DNA from: DAIPJH01 sp036770365
GTDB taxonomy: Bacteria; Pseudomonadota; Alphaproteobacteria; Rickettsiales; UBA998
Length of the DNA: 57,460 bases
Direction: 5' to 3'
Assembly (NCBI GenBank): GCA_036770365.1
Contig: DAIPJH010000012.1
Coordinates: forward strand, 1 to 57,460
Positions 33,403-41,631 of the stretch are shown in pieces. Within the stretch, counting starts at the first letter, position 1; the number at the start of each line of letters is the position of its first letter. The notes below the pieces were generated by a model. The model did no database searches. It saw only the letters and a list, made by a program, of their open reading frames with translations, and had not been told where the DNA came from. The position numbers and the translations under genes were made by a program.

Positions 33403-36156
33403 ATGACCGAAGAAGCGAAGAATATCCGCATTGTTTCCATCGAATCGGAAATGAAAAAATCCTATCTTGATTACGCGATGAGCGTAATTGTGTCGCGGGC
33501 GATTCCTGATGTGCGTGATGGTCTAAAACCTGTGCATCGTCGCATTTTATTTGGCATGCACGAAATCGGCTGTGATTTCAACAAAGCTTATAAAAAATCC
33601 GCCCGTATCGTCGGGGATGTTATGGGTAAATATCACCCGCATGGTGACTCTGCGATTTATGACGCGCTCGTGCGTATGGCACAGACATTTTCCATGTCGC
33701 TCAAGCTAATTGACGGTCAGGGTAATTTTGGGTCGATGGATGGGGATCGCGCTGCTGCGATGCGTTATACTGAATCACGCCTTGCAAAAGTCTCACAACT
33801 TGCGTTGCTTGAAGACATTGACAAGGACACTGTGAATTTCCAAGAAAACTACGATGGTTCTGAGAAAGAGCCAACCGTATTGCCTGCACGTTTTCCCAAT
33901 ATGTTGGTGAACGGCGCGAGCGGAATTGCTGTCGGAATGGCAACCAATATTGCGCCGCACAATTTAGGTGAGGTCATCAATGCGACCATCCACCTCATTG
34001 ATAATCCTACCGCAACGGTAGATGATTTGATCGCCCATTGCCCTGCACCAGATTTTCCTACAGGCGGGTTAATCCTTGGTCGCGCAGGGGCTTATGCTGC
34101 AGCGCACACAGGACGCGGCTCGGTCATCATGCGCGCACGCACCGAGTTTGAAGAAATGAAAAACGGGCGCATGGCGATCATCGTCACTGAAGTGCCATAC
34201 CAAGTCAACAAAGCAAAATTAGTTGAGAAAATTGCTGAACTCGTCCGCGAAAAAAAGATTGAAGGCATCTCAGACCTCCGTGACGAATCTGACAAGCAAG
34301 GGGTACGTGTGGTAATTGAAACCAAACGTGATGCTGTGCCTGATGTTGTGCTTTCGCAACTTTTTGCCTACACCCCGATGCAAACTAGCTTTGGTGTCAA
34401 TTGTTTGGCTCTCAATAATGGTCGCCCGCAACAAATGAATCTGCGTGAAGTATTACAAGCCTTTGTAACGTTCCGTGAAGAAGTAATTATTCGCCGTACT
34501 GCATTCCTTCTCAATAAAGCGCGTGACAAGGCCCATACCTTGATTGGCTTGGCAATTGCGGTAGCGAACATTGACGAAGTTATCAAAGTGATTCGCGGCG
34601 CACCTGATCCTGTGGCTGCGCGTGAAGAATTAATGCGCCGTGACTGGAATGCTGCGGATGTTTTACCCCTGCTTGAACTCGTCGATGACCGCCGCAATTC
34701 ACTTGCAGGTACACGCATCAAATTCACCGACGAACAAGCCCGTGCAATTTTAGAACTACGCTTGCAACGCTTGACTGGTTTGGAACGTGAAAAAATCGAC
34801 GGTGAATTAAAAGAACTCGGCGGCGAAATTAGCCGTTTCTTGTTCATTCTCAGCGACCGTGATGAACGCTTCACCATCATGAAAGCAGAACTCGAAGAAG
34901 TCAAAGAACTCTATGCTGTACCGCGCCGCACGCAGATTGATGATTCTGAGTTTGAAGTTGATATGGAAGACCTGATTCAACGTGAAGATATGGTTGTAAC
35001 CATTACTTCAGGCGGCTACATCAAACGTGTCCCTCTCGACACCTATCGCGCACAACGTCGCGGCGGTAAAGGTCGCTCAGGCATGTCAATGAAGGACGAA
35101 GATGTGATTGAAGAATTGTTTGTTGCCAACACGCATACCCCTGTCCTCTTCTTCTCAAACAAGGGTAAAGTCTACAAGCTGAAAGTGTACCGTCTCCCTA
35201 TTGGCAGCGCGACATCTAAAGGCAAAGCGATGGTCAATGTTTTCCCACTAGAAGACGGTGAGACCATCAAAACATTTATGCCACTGCCAGAAGATGAAAC
35301 CACATGGGATAACCTCCACGTCATGTTCTCAACCAGCATAGGAACAGCACGCCGCAATGATTTATCGGACTTCCACGACATTCGCCGCAACGGCAAAATT
35401 GCAATGAAACTTGACGCAGGCGAAAGCCTCGTCGACGTGCGTCCATGTACCGATGCGGATCATGTCTTGATTGCCACCCGCGCTGGTAAAGCGATTCGCT
35501 TTGCCGTAGATGAAATCCGCGTATTTAAAAGCCGTGATTCGGTTGGGGTGCGCGCCGTCAAGCTCGCTAAGGATGACGAAGTCGTCTCGATGAGCATTGT
35601 GAACGGCATCGAAGCAACGCCAGATGAGCGCGCAGCCTACATCAAATATGCGAATGCTAAACGCCGCGCAAATGAAGATGCAGCGGATGAGGCAACCACA
35701 CCAGAAGCAGAAGAAGAAAGCAGCACCACTGCGATTGAACTCTCTCCTGAGCGAATTGCACAGCTTGAAGCTGCGGAACAAATCTTACTGACCGTCACTG
35801 AAAATGGTTACGGAAAGCGCACTTCTGCCTATGAATACCGTGTCACAGGACGTGGTGGTCAAGGAATCACAAATATAGTCACCTCGGCGCGTAACGGTCA
35901 AGTGGTTGCAACCTTCCCTGTGGAAGCGGGCGATCAGATCATCTTGATGACCGATCAGGCGAAAATCATCCGCACAGGAATTGAGGAAATCCGCGTAGCA
36001 GGTCGTAACACGCAAGGTGTGACCATCTTCCGCACTGCTACCAATGAGAAGGTTGTTTCAGCCGTTCGCATTAGTGCGGATATGGCAGAAGATGACAGTG
36101 ACGCAGAAACAATGGAAGTAGCAGCTGAAACCCCAACCATCCCATCAGAGAATTAA
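33403..36156 (+). CDS. gyrA: DNA gyrase subunit A
   Basis: Breakage-reunion subunit of gyrase, which introduces negative supercoils with GyrB. 917 residues: winged-helix and tower domains with catalytic Tyr122 in AAAMRYTESRL, and the C-terminal beta-pinwheel with the GyrA box QRRGGKG. Ser83 and Asp87 (E. coli numbering, GDSAIYDALVR) are the wild-type quinolone-sensitive residues. An acidic insertion (EDAADEATTPEAEEESS) lies in the C-terminal domain near residue 765, as seen in some alphaproteobacteria. Followed four bases on by a small gene and then coaD, a common alphaproteobacterial order. Confidence 0.98.
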   Translation: MTEEAKNIRIVSIESEMKKSYLDYAMSVIVSRAIPDVRDGLKPVHRRILFGMHEIGCDFNKAYKKSARIVGDVMGKYHPHGDSAIYDALVRMAQTFSMSLKLIDGQGNFGSMDGDRAAAMRYTESRLAKVSQLALLEDIDKDTVNFQENYDGSEKEPTVLPARFPNMLVNGASGIAVGMATNIAPHNLGEVINATIHLIDNPTATVDDLIAHCPAPDFPTGGLILGRAGAYAAAHTGRGSVIMRARTEFEEMKNGRMAIIVTEVPYQVNKAKLVEKIAELVREKKIEGISDLRDESDKQGVRVVIETKRDAVPDVVLSQLFAYTPMQTSFGVNCLALNNGRPQQMNLREVLQAFVTFREEVIIRRTAFLLNKARDKAHTLIGLAIAVANIDEVIKVIRGAPDPVAAREELMRRDWNAADVLPLLELVDDRRNSLAGTRIKFTDEQARAILELRLQRLTGLEREKIDGELKELGGEISRFLFILSDRDERFTIMKAELEEVKELYAVPRRTQIDDSEFEVDMEDLIQREDMVVTITSGGYIKRVPLDTYRAQRRGGKGRSGMSMKDEDVIEELFVANTHTPVLFFSNKGKVYKLKVYRLPIGSATSKGKAMVNVFPLEDGETIKTFMPLPEDETTWDNLHVMFSTSIGTARRNDLSDFHDIRRNGKIAMKLDAGESLVDVRPCTDADHVLIATRAGKAIRFAVDEIRVFKSRDSVGVRAVKLAKDDEVVSMSIVNGIEATPDERAAYIKYANAKRRANEDAADEATTPEAEEESSTTAIELSPERIAQLEAAEQILLTVTENGYGKRTSAYEYRVTGRGGQGITNIVTSARNGQVVATFPVEAGDQIILMTDQAKIIRTGIEEIRVAGRNTQGVTIFRTATNEKVVSAVRISADMAEDDSDAETMEVAAETPTIPSEN

Positions 36157-36159
36157 ACC

Positions 36160-36357
36160 ATGCCAAAGGTCTCCCCTGTCATCACCCCACAACCAACATC
36201 TAAAAAATCAGGTGGGTTTTGGGCGTTTTTTTCCGGACTATTTCGCCGCAAACCAAAAAATGACTGGCTAAACACTATTAATCAAGATAGCGCAACCAGC
36301 ACCGCGAGCGATGATTTTATGCGCATGAACAATGTAGATGGCAACCGTCCGAGCTAA
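36160..36357 (+). CDS. Small basic protein between gyrA and coaD
   Basis: 65 residues. Polar N-terminus, a short amphipathic aromatic/basic stretch (GGFWAFFSGLFRRKPKND), then a Ser/Asp/Asn tail. Not recognised. It fits tightly between gyrA (three bases before) and coaD (two bases after), on the same strand, which argues for real translation. The Trp/Phe/Arg patch could touch membrane. Confidence 0.6.
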   Translation: MPKVSPVITPQPTSKKSGGFWAFFSGLFRRKPKNDWLNTINQDSATSTASDDFMRMNNVDGNRPS

Positions 36358-36359
36358 TT

Positions 36360-36869
36360 ATGACTATACCAACTTCCCGCATCGCCATCTACGCTGGCAC
36401 TTTCGACCCTATCACACTGGGACATATGGACATTATCCGCCGCGCACTACGCGTAGTTGATAAGCTGATTGTCGCTGTCGCTGAAGACACAGGCAAACAC
36501 CCGATTTTTGATATCGACACTCGCGCAGATTTAGTCAAACATGATATGATCTTGCTCGGCGAAGCCAAAGCAGCGCGTATCACTGTCCTCCCTTTCGCGG
36601 GACTGCTCGCTAATTTTGCCCGTGAACATAAAGCAACCTTACTTGTACGCGGGCTGCGCGCTGTCTCTGACTTTGAATATGAATTTCAAATGGCGTGCAT
36701 GAATTCCAAGCTCGCACCTGAGTTAGAAACCATCTTCCTCACCGCCTCCGAAGCCACCCATTTTGTTTCTTCGCGTTTTGTCAAACAAATCGCAAAGCTC
36801 GGTGGCGATGTTTCGAGCTTAGTCACACAGAACGTCGAAAATACACTTAGAAATTATTATGATGCATAA
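36360..36869 (+). CDS. coaD: Phosphopantetheine adenylyltransferase
   Basis: Fourth step of CoA synthesis: 4'-phosphopantetheine and ATP to dephospho-CoA. 169 residues with the nucleotidyltransferase motif YAGTFDPITLGHMDIIRRA (TxGH), LLVRGLRAVSDFEYEFQMA, and the C-terminal EATHFVSSRFVKQIAKLGGD. Length is normal. Its stop directly abuts the stop of the convergent ATPase gene without a spare base. Confidence 0.97.
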   Translation: MTIPTSRIAIYAGTFDPITLGHMDIIRRALRVVDKLIVAVAEDTGKHPIFDIDTRADLVKHDMILLGEAKAARITVLPFAGLLANFAREHKATLLVRGLRAVSDFEYEFQMACMNSKLAPELETIFLTASEATHFVSSRFVKQIAKLGGDVSSLVTQNVENTLRNYYDA

Positions 36870-38594
36870 TTACACGACATGCCCTTGCGCAGCCAATTCC
36901 TGACGTTCTTTTTCTAATTCGGCTTGAAGTTCCAGCTCTTCAATCTGCTCTGCGGTGAGCGTATCAGGCACAACGCCAGCCGCCCCTGGTAATTGTATCA
37001 ACTGAAGATTCTTTGGATTTCGACCAAAAACACGCTCCTGCGTCACCATACCAAGATTCGGCGGAATGTTATTTTTTGCCAGACCAATCTGCACATTTGG
37101 CCCAACACGGCACATCCCAATCACCACACGCGGACGGTCAATAAACACCTGCGAACCGCGAAGTTCATCCAAACATTCCCGTGCATTCTTCGGTTTTGCA
37201 CCTTTTTGTAAGTGATGCACCACCAATACAGCAGCTTTTTTACGAATAGCAAACTCATCAATCGCTTCAAAAAACTCACTCACCACATCCGCATCATTCT
37301 CATCCCCTGTGAGGTATTTACGCGCAGGATCAATCACGATGATGGGAACATCGGGCATTTTACGAAGACCATTAAGATACTGAGAGAACGTCATTTCCTT
37401 ATCCGCAAATTCCGTACGGTGCAACTGAATACGCTGCGAGCGTTTTTCAGGATCAAACATCTCTGCACGCGCATTAACAATCGCAGGGCCATCTTCCCCT
37501 GAAAAATACACGCAAATTCCCTTACAAAATTCCGTATTGATCGGTTGCCCAAGCCACAAAGGTTTTGGCTCATGCGGTTCATAATCTATCGAGGCAAGCA
37601 CACATAACTGATGCGAGATACTCGATTTACCCGTCCCCCCTGGGGCCGCAATCAGCGTCACCGCACCACGTGGGATAAGCCCCTGCACAATAAACTCAAA
37701 TTTTTCTTCAGACCCTTCTTTGCGTGTCGCACCCGTTCGGTCAAAAAGCTCAATATCGCGCGCACAAAGGTTATAAAAACGGTTATTGCGATCGACATCC
37801 GCAGGATTTGAACCAAAACGCATAAACAATGAATGCATACGATCATAGGCATTAAAACAAAACGTCGCGTCCAATGTTTCCTGCACATCCACCTGATGCT
37901 TCACTACAATCTCATCAAGCGAAAGTTCACGCTCTCCTTCTGGTATCAATGCATCGATATCAGGATGCGAAAACAAACCATGCGTACATAAATATTCTAG
38001 CCCTGAGAGCATATAATAACTTGCATAAGGCTCACTTTGCAGATTGGAAAGCTCATAGATTTCACGACACCCAGATACCGTCCGCCCATCTTCATTTGAA
38101 GGGATCATGGTTTTTGAAAAACCAATCATTTTGAGACCAGCATTGACCTCATCACCGCGGTGAAAACGACTGTGCATCACACGCTGGATGGCAATACGCT
38201 CATCCATATCAGGCGACATCTTTGCAACTCCAAGCGTAAAGCCTGTTGCCCAGAAAAATCCACTTCCAATCGGGCTATAATCACCATCAGCATCCTTTTC
38301 AAATACCACAGGATTCAGCAAAAGAGGGGTATTTGGCAACGCCCCATCGCGGTAATGCAGGCGAAGCTGTCCAACCGCTTCATCCGTTTCCTCTTCATTA
38401 AACCACACGCGCAACCCTGAAGAAGCAGAACGCCAAACAGATTGGTCTTCCTCCGAATACAGGCACATATAGCCTTTCAACCCAACAGCGCGATGCGCTG
38501 CCCAAATCAGCATTAGTTCGCGCTTAATGCCTGCCATCACCTCTTCTATTGGGCGTGGTTCAGCTTCAATTTCACTCGGAAGTACCGCGCTCAT
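36870..38594 (-). CDS. RepA/AAA_25-like hexameric ATPase
   Basis: 574 residues. The C-terminal half is a RecA-fold ATPase of the RepA/DnaB-like type: IPRGAVTLIAAPGGTGKSS (Walker A, about 317-325), FSGEDGPAIVNARAEMFDP, VPIIVIDPARKYLTGDENDA (Walker B) and LVVHHLQKGAKPKNARE with a GSQVFIDRPR segment. Such proteins serve as replication helicases of plasmids or phages or as primase-linked ATPases. The N-terminal 300 residues (with GSGFFWATGFTLGVAKMSP) are unfamiliar and show no primase motif I can identify. ATG at 38594 has GGAG six bases upstream. It is out of place for a plasmid gene: it is flanked by coaD and an orphan membrane gene. Confidence 0.75.
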   Translation of the reverse strand: MSAVLPSEIEAEPRPIEEVMAGIKRELMLIWAAHRAVGLKGYMCLYSEEDQSVWRSASSGLRVWFNEEETDEAVGQLRLHYRDGALPNTPLLLNPVVFEKDADGDYSPIGSGFFWATGFTLGVAKMSPDMDERIAIQRVMHSRFHRGDEVNAGLKMIGFSKTMIPSNEDGRTVSGCREIYELSNLQSEPYASYYMLSGLEYLCTHGLFSHPDIDALIPEGERELSLDEIVVKHQVDVQETLDATFCFNAYDRMHSLFMRFGSNPADVDRNNRFYNLCARDIELFDRTGATRKEGSEEKFEFIVQGLIPRGAVTLIAAPGGTGKSSISHQLCVLASIDYEPHEPKPLWLGQPINTEFCKGICVYFSGEDGPAIVNARAEMFDPEKRSQRIQLHRTEFADKEMTFSQYLNGLRKMPDVPIIVIDPARKYLTGDENDADVVSEFFEAIDEFAIRKKAAVLVVHHLQKGAKPKNARECLDELRGSQVFIDRPRVVIGMCRVGPNVQIGLAKNNIPPNLGMVTQERVFGRNPKNLQLIQLPGAAGVVPDTLTAEQIEELELQAELEKERQELAAQGHVV

Positions 38595-38640
38595 ACGCTG
38601 CTCCAATGTTTATTTCTATGCTCAAGCAAAATCTCGTTTA

Positions 38641-38720
38641 AAAAAGGAATTCCCCAAGTAAGGCAAGATGACGCGCAGTAAAATCTACATGAGCAAAGCC
38701 TGACGATGGGGAAAGCTTTT
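38641..38720 (+). repeat. 79-nt structured element, copy 2
   Basis: Plus-strand copy of the element at 17556-17634. Outer stem TTCCCC/GGGGAA, flanked by AAAA and TTTT that can extend it; inner stem GTAAGGC/GCCTGAC with one A-G mismatch; conserved tip AGTAAAATCTACATGAGC. It lies in the divergent gap between the RepA-like ATPase gene and the membrane protein gene at 38887, on the strand of the latter, about 166 bases before its start. Confidence 0.65.
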
Positions 38721-38886
38721 GTCAGGTGAGTATAAGTAACATCCCACACACCCACAAGCGCAATCCACCAAGAACTCACTCCGCCTACTCTTATTTCTTA
38801 CCAGCGTGATGATTTCACAAAACTGTCATACACAACCTTATGTAAAACTGGTACTATCTAGGGTGAAAAAGTATCATGTAAGTGCT

Positions 38887-40068
38887 ATGACAGCAGAGAA
38901 CACACAACAAGAAAATGGCTATCTCATCTCTCCTATTACCGTGGGAAAAGCCCCGAACCAACCAGCTGTTGCTGCACCGCAGCATATAAATACTTCCCAT
39001 AAGAACGAAGCTCCGCCCGCCAATCCCCATGACTTCCAACCCGACATCAAGCAAGGAAGTCTGAGTGATCGCGTTGGCACATGGGCATTTGCACATAAAG
39101 ATCAAATGAACGGCGTATTGCCAAACTACCTCATTCGTAATGCCGCCAATGCCTCAATTGCCCTTGCGGGACTTACTGCCGTTATTGTTCCAGTACGACT
39201 AGGATTTAACGCACTTGTTGAAGCCACTAAAAATGGCAAAGCCTTCACAGGTTTTTCAAAACTTGATGGCGTACTCAATAAAATTGCTAAAGAACCAAGC
39301 GTTCCCGCTATTTTAGGGGTTGGACTCTCCTTCTCCACCTTTCGCACTTTATTCAAAACGGGCAAACGTAACTATGACCGTGTATTTGGTGATAATAGTG
39401 CGCATGACAATGCGGTCTCCTTTCATGACTTGCCACGCAATATCATCAAAGACATCAAAGCCATTGCTCCCCACGAGTTTCCTGCCACCTGCTTCGCCGC
39501 CATCCCGCTTGTCATGATACGCAATGGATTTGGCGGCCCTACCAAAGGCATGACACGCGATATTATTGGTTCAATTCCTGCTTATACCGTCTTTTTTGAG
39601 ATGACCGAACGCATGTATTCTGGCTTCGCCAAAGATCAGAGCGCGCTAAAAGGAATTTACAAAGAAACCGCTCCTACCGCAAAACATGAACATGATAAGG
39701 ATCGCAAACCCTACGCTGCCTTTACTGAAGATACCCCCGTACGCTTTGCCTTTCGCAAACTACCCGCAGTAGCCCTTGGGATCGCCCCTTATATTGCCTT
39801 GAACCGCACAATGTACGAGCATCAGGCAAAAACAATATATGGCAAGGAGAAGTTAACGGAAATAATAGAAAAGAGCAATCTTTCTAAAGTTCAACTTGGC
39901 GGCATGAACCCTACTCAAGATAATTATAGGACAGCCTACGGCAAAGAAATCAAACCATTTCTGATGTTCCCTGCCTTCACCATGATCTCCGAAGCATGGG
40001 TCAGCAATTATGACAAGCTCTTTGAAAAACTCCAAAACAAATACCACAAAAACCAAAATGGTATTTAA
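38887..40068 (+). CDS. Orphan membrane protein
   Basis: 393 residues if started at ATG 38887; a GTG at 38806 would add 27 unlikely residues. A polar N-terminal 85 residues precede hydrophobic stretches at roughly 90-110 (NAANASIALAGLTAVIVPV), 150-168 (AILGVGLSFSTFRTLF), 210-230 (EFPATCFAAIPLVMI), 240-255 and 310-330 (LPAVALGIAPYIALNRT). Lys/His-rich loops separate them. Not recognised. It is preceded by the 79-nt element and followed by a small acidic secreted-type protein. Layout resembles the 22978 protein, suggesting a lineage-specific class. Confidence 0.7.
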   Translation: MTAENTQQENGYLISPITVGKAPNQPAVAAPQHINTSHKNEAPPANPHDFQPDIKQGSLSDRVGTWAFAHKDQMNGVLPNYLIRNAANASIALAGLTAVIVPVRLGFNALVEATKNGKAFTGFSKLDGVLNKIAKEPSVPAILGVGLSFSTFRTLFKTGKRNYDRVFGDNSAHDNAVSFHDLPRNIIKDIKAIAPHEFPATCFAAIPLVMIRNGFGGPTKGMTRDIIGSIPAYTVFFEMTERMYSGFAKDQSALKGIYKETAPTAKHEHDKDRKPYAAFTEDTPVRFAFRKLPAVALGIAPYIALNRTMYEHQAKTIYGKEKLTEIIEKSNLSKVQLGGMNPTQDNYRTAYGKEIKPFLMFPAFTMISEAWVSNYDKLFEKLQNKYHKNQNGI

Positions 40069-40169
40069 CGATAGAAATCTGTTTACGTTGAGCATATCGA
40101 CGCTTGATTTAAGAAAAAATTTTAATTACAACCAACTCCACTAATTTTTTAAACATTATGGAGTGTAAC

Positions 40170-40691
40170 ATGGTTGATATTCTTTCTGCTTTTGGACTAA
40201 CCGTTGATAATCTTGATCTTTTCGGCTTTAATGGCGTAAGCGCATCGAATGCATTTGGTGAACAGAATGTCATCGCATTCGTAGAAAATGTTTTTGACAG
40301 TGCGCTCCCTTCAGGTTTGACATGGGATGGTGCAGATTATTTCAACTTCGCAAAACAAGCAGACGAAGTCATTTCTTCTGTCCCAGGGGTGAATTTCTCT
40401 TATGTTGATTACTTCAACCAAGTAAACGCACAAATGGTAAAAGATACGGGTCACAGCTTAAGTGATTTGCATGTAGCTTTTGATGGTCATGGCAACATCA
40501 CGGGTACAGTTGATGGGGTTGGCTCTGCTACTGTTAACATCAATGATGCGATCCACGATGCGCTTAGCGATCCAGCAGTTATTGATGCGCTTAACAATGC
40601 GAACTCTGCGCTTTCTGGCACAGGCATTGATATCACCAATTTCATTGATTCTCTTAACCTCAATGATTTGGTTGGCCTTGCTGCAGCGTAA
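40170..40691 (+). CDS. Acidic Arg/Cys-free protein, probable type I secretion substrate
   Basis: 173 residues with no arginine, no cysteine, two lysines and many Asp and Asn, giving a very low pI. No N-terminal signal peptide. The C-terminus (SLNLNDLVGLAAA) is hydrophobic and ends in LAAA, as do HasA hemophores and some other type I secretion substrates. A weak internal similarity to HasA-like segments (SDLHVAFDGHGNITG, with histidines that could bind heme) is speculative. ATG at 40170 has GGAG six to seven bases upstream; an ATG at 40158 overlaps that site. A strong terminator follows at 40719. Probably monocistronic and well expressed. Confidence 0.75.
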   Translation: MVDILSAFGLTVDNLDLFGFNGVSASNAFGEQNVIAFVENVFDSALPSGLTWDGADYFNFAKQADEVISSVPGVNFSYVDYFNQVNAQMVKDTGHSLSDLHVAFDGHGNITGTVDGVGSATVNINDAIHDALSDPAVIDALNNANSALSGTGIDITNFIDSLNLNDLVGLAAA

Positions 40692-40718
40692 GCAAGCACA
40701 ATTTTTGCCTACTCATAG

Positions 40719-40748
40719 AAACGCCCTCGATCCCGGGGGCGTTTTTTT
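40719..40748 (+). terminator. Rho-independent terminator
   Basis: AAACGCCC (40719-40726) pairs with GGGCGTTT (40737-40744), and the T-run continues to 40748. It lies 28 bases after the stop of the acidic protein gene and cuts it off from the sigma-54-driven gene downstream. Confidence 0.9.
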
Positions 40749-40819
40749 ACCACCACTTTTTAAAGACACCCCAAGAAAACCTAGGTTTTCTGCGAGCATT
40801 CATCCATAACATATTGAAT

Positions 40820-40835
40820 TGGCACGCCCCTTGCT
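40820..40835 (+). promoter_or_regulatory. Sigma-54 (-24/-12) promoter
   Basis: TGGCACGCCCCTTGCT is an exact match to the RpoN consensus TGGCACG-N4-TTGCW, with GG and GC ten bases apart. Transcription would start near 40846, 58 bases before the ATG of the 217-residue gene. rpoN itself is encoded at 44259-45815. I see no obvious enhancer-binding protein gene in the window. Confidence 0.85.
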
Positions 40836-40903
40836 TGATTAACTGGCAAGACACATATCCCTATGTGACTTAAAAGTAAAAAAACAACCGAGGAGTATAT
40901 ACT

Positions 40904-41557
40904 ATGTTAGGAACATCTTACGCTGTCGCCACCTTATGGCAACAATCACTAGACGAATTTGAAACCACAGGCGGACGCCCAACATCAACCTATGTCAGCG
41001 CACATACAGGCTTTGTGGACTATCTGTTTCGCATCGCCCCCAAATTGCAAGATATGGAAGATAACGTACCGCGCTTTATACCATCCACCAGCAGTTTTGG
41101 TACACGCTTTGATCGCGCAGGCGAAAAAATCACTCCCGTCCTTGAAAGTGGACGCCTTGTCCTCCCGCTGCAATATCGCCCTGCTTTTGGCAATCCTTTT
41201 ATCTATGTAATGGAATATTATTGCCGCCTCATCACAGGGTGTATTGACAGTATCCTATTCGCCAATGCCATGCTCGACGAAGTCAAATTTTCACTGAGCA
41301 ATCTCTCTCCAACCGACAAAGACTATGTCCGCAAATATGGTGATACAGTCATGTTGCTAGAAAAAGCCACAGGCAGCATCCGTGCGCAAGAACGTGAACT
41401 CGCAAGCTGGCTACGCGGACTACGCGCATGGGCAAAGCGTTTTGATCTCAGCGACGAAGCAGATGAATTCTTTGCCCATTACACTAGCTGCTACTACGGA
41501 CAATCCTTCATGCTTGAGGGCTTATACTGGTGGTTTAATGTAGATGAACGACTGTAG
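40904..41557 (+). CDS. Hypothetical protein under sigma-54 control
   Basis: 217 residues, no recognised family. It is rich in aromatic residues (EYYCRLITGCIDS, TSCYYGQSFMLEGLYWWFN) with a helical middle (LEKATGSIRAQERELASWLR). No signal peptide or clear transmembrane helix. Ribosome site GAGGAG precedes the ATG. It is alone between two terminators, driven by the -24/-12 promoter at 40820. Sigma-54 control suggests a role in flagella, nitrogen, envelope stress or surface structures, but the sequence does not say which. Confidence 0.7.
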   Translation: MLGTSYAVATLWQQSLDEFETTGGRPTSTYVSAHTGFVDYLFRIAPKLQDMEDNVPRFIPSTSSFGTRFDRAGEKITPVLESGRLVLPLQYRPAFGNPFIYVMEYYCRLITGCIDSILFANAMLDEVKFSLSNLSPTDKDYVRKYGDTVMLLEKATGSIRAQERELASWLRGLRAWAKRFDLSDEADEFFAHYTSCYYGQSFMLEGLYWWFNVDERL

Positions 41558-41573
41558 TAGGGTTTAGAGGTCA

Positions 41574-41617
41574 GGGGTAAGGGATCAGAGTTGAAGAATT
41601 CAACTCTTTCCTACCCC
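41574..41617. terminator. Bidirectional hairpin between convergent genes
   Basis: An inner perfect 9-bp stem, AGAGTTGAA-GAA-TTCAACTCT (41587-41607), sits within outer arms GGGGTA and TACCCC. It lies 17 bases after the stop of the 40904 gene and 15 bases after that of the convergent 831-residue gene. T-runs are short, so termination is likely but not certain. Confidence 0.65.
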
Positions 41618-41631
41618 ATGATTTTCAGCCA

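Noticed and set aside
33643..33665. Possible quinolone-resistance changes in GyrA
   Set aside because: The residues at positions 83 and 87 are the wild-type Ser and Asp.
34368..34904. Minus-strand open frame of 178 codons inside gyrA
   Set aside because: Ser/Arg-rich antisense translation within a highly conserved gene, without a ribosome site or family match.
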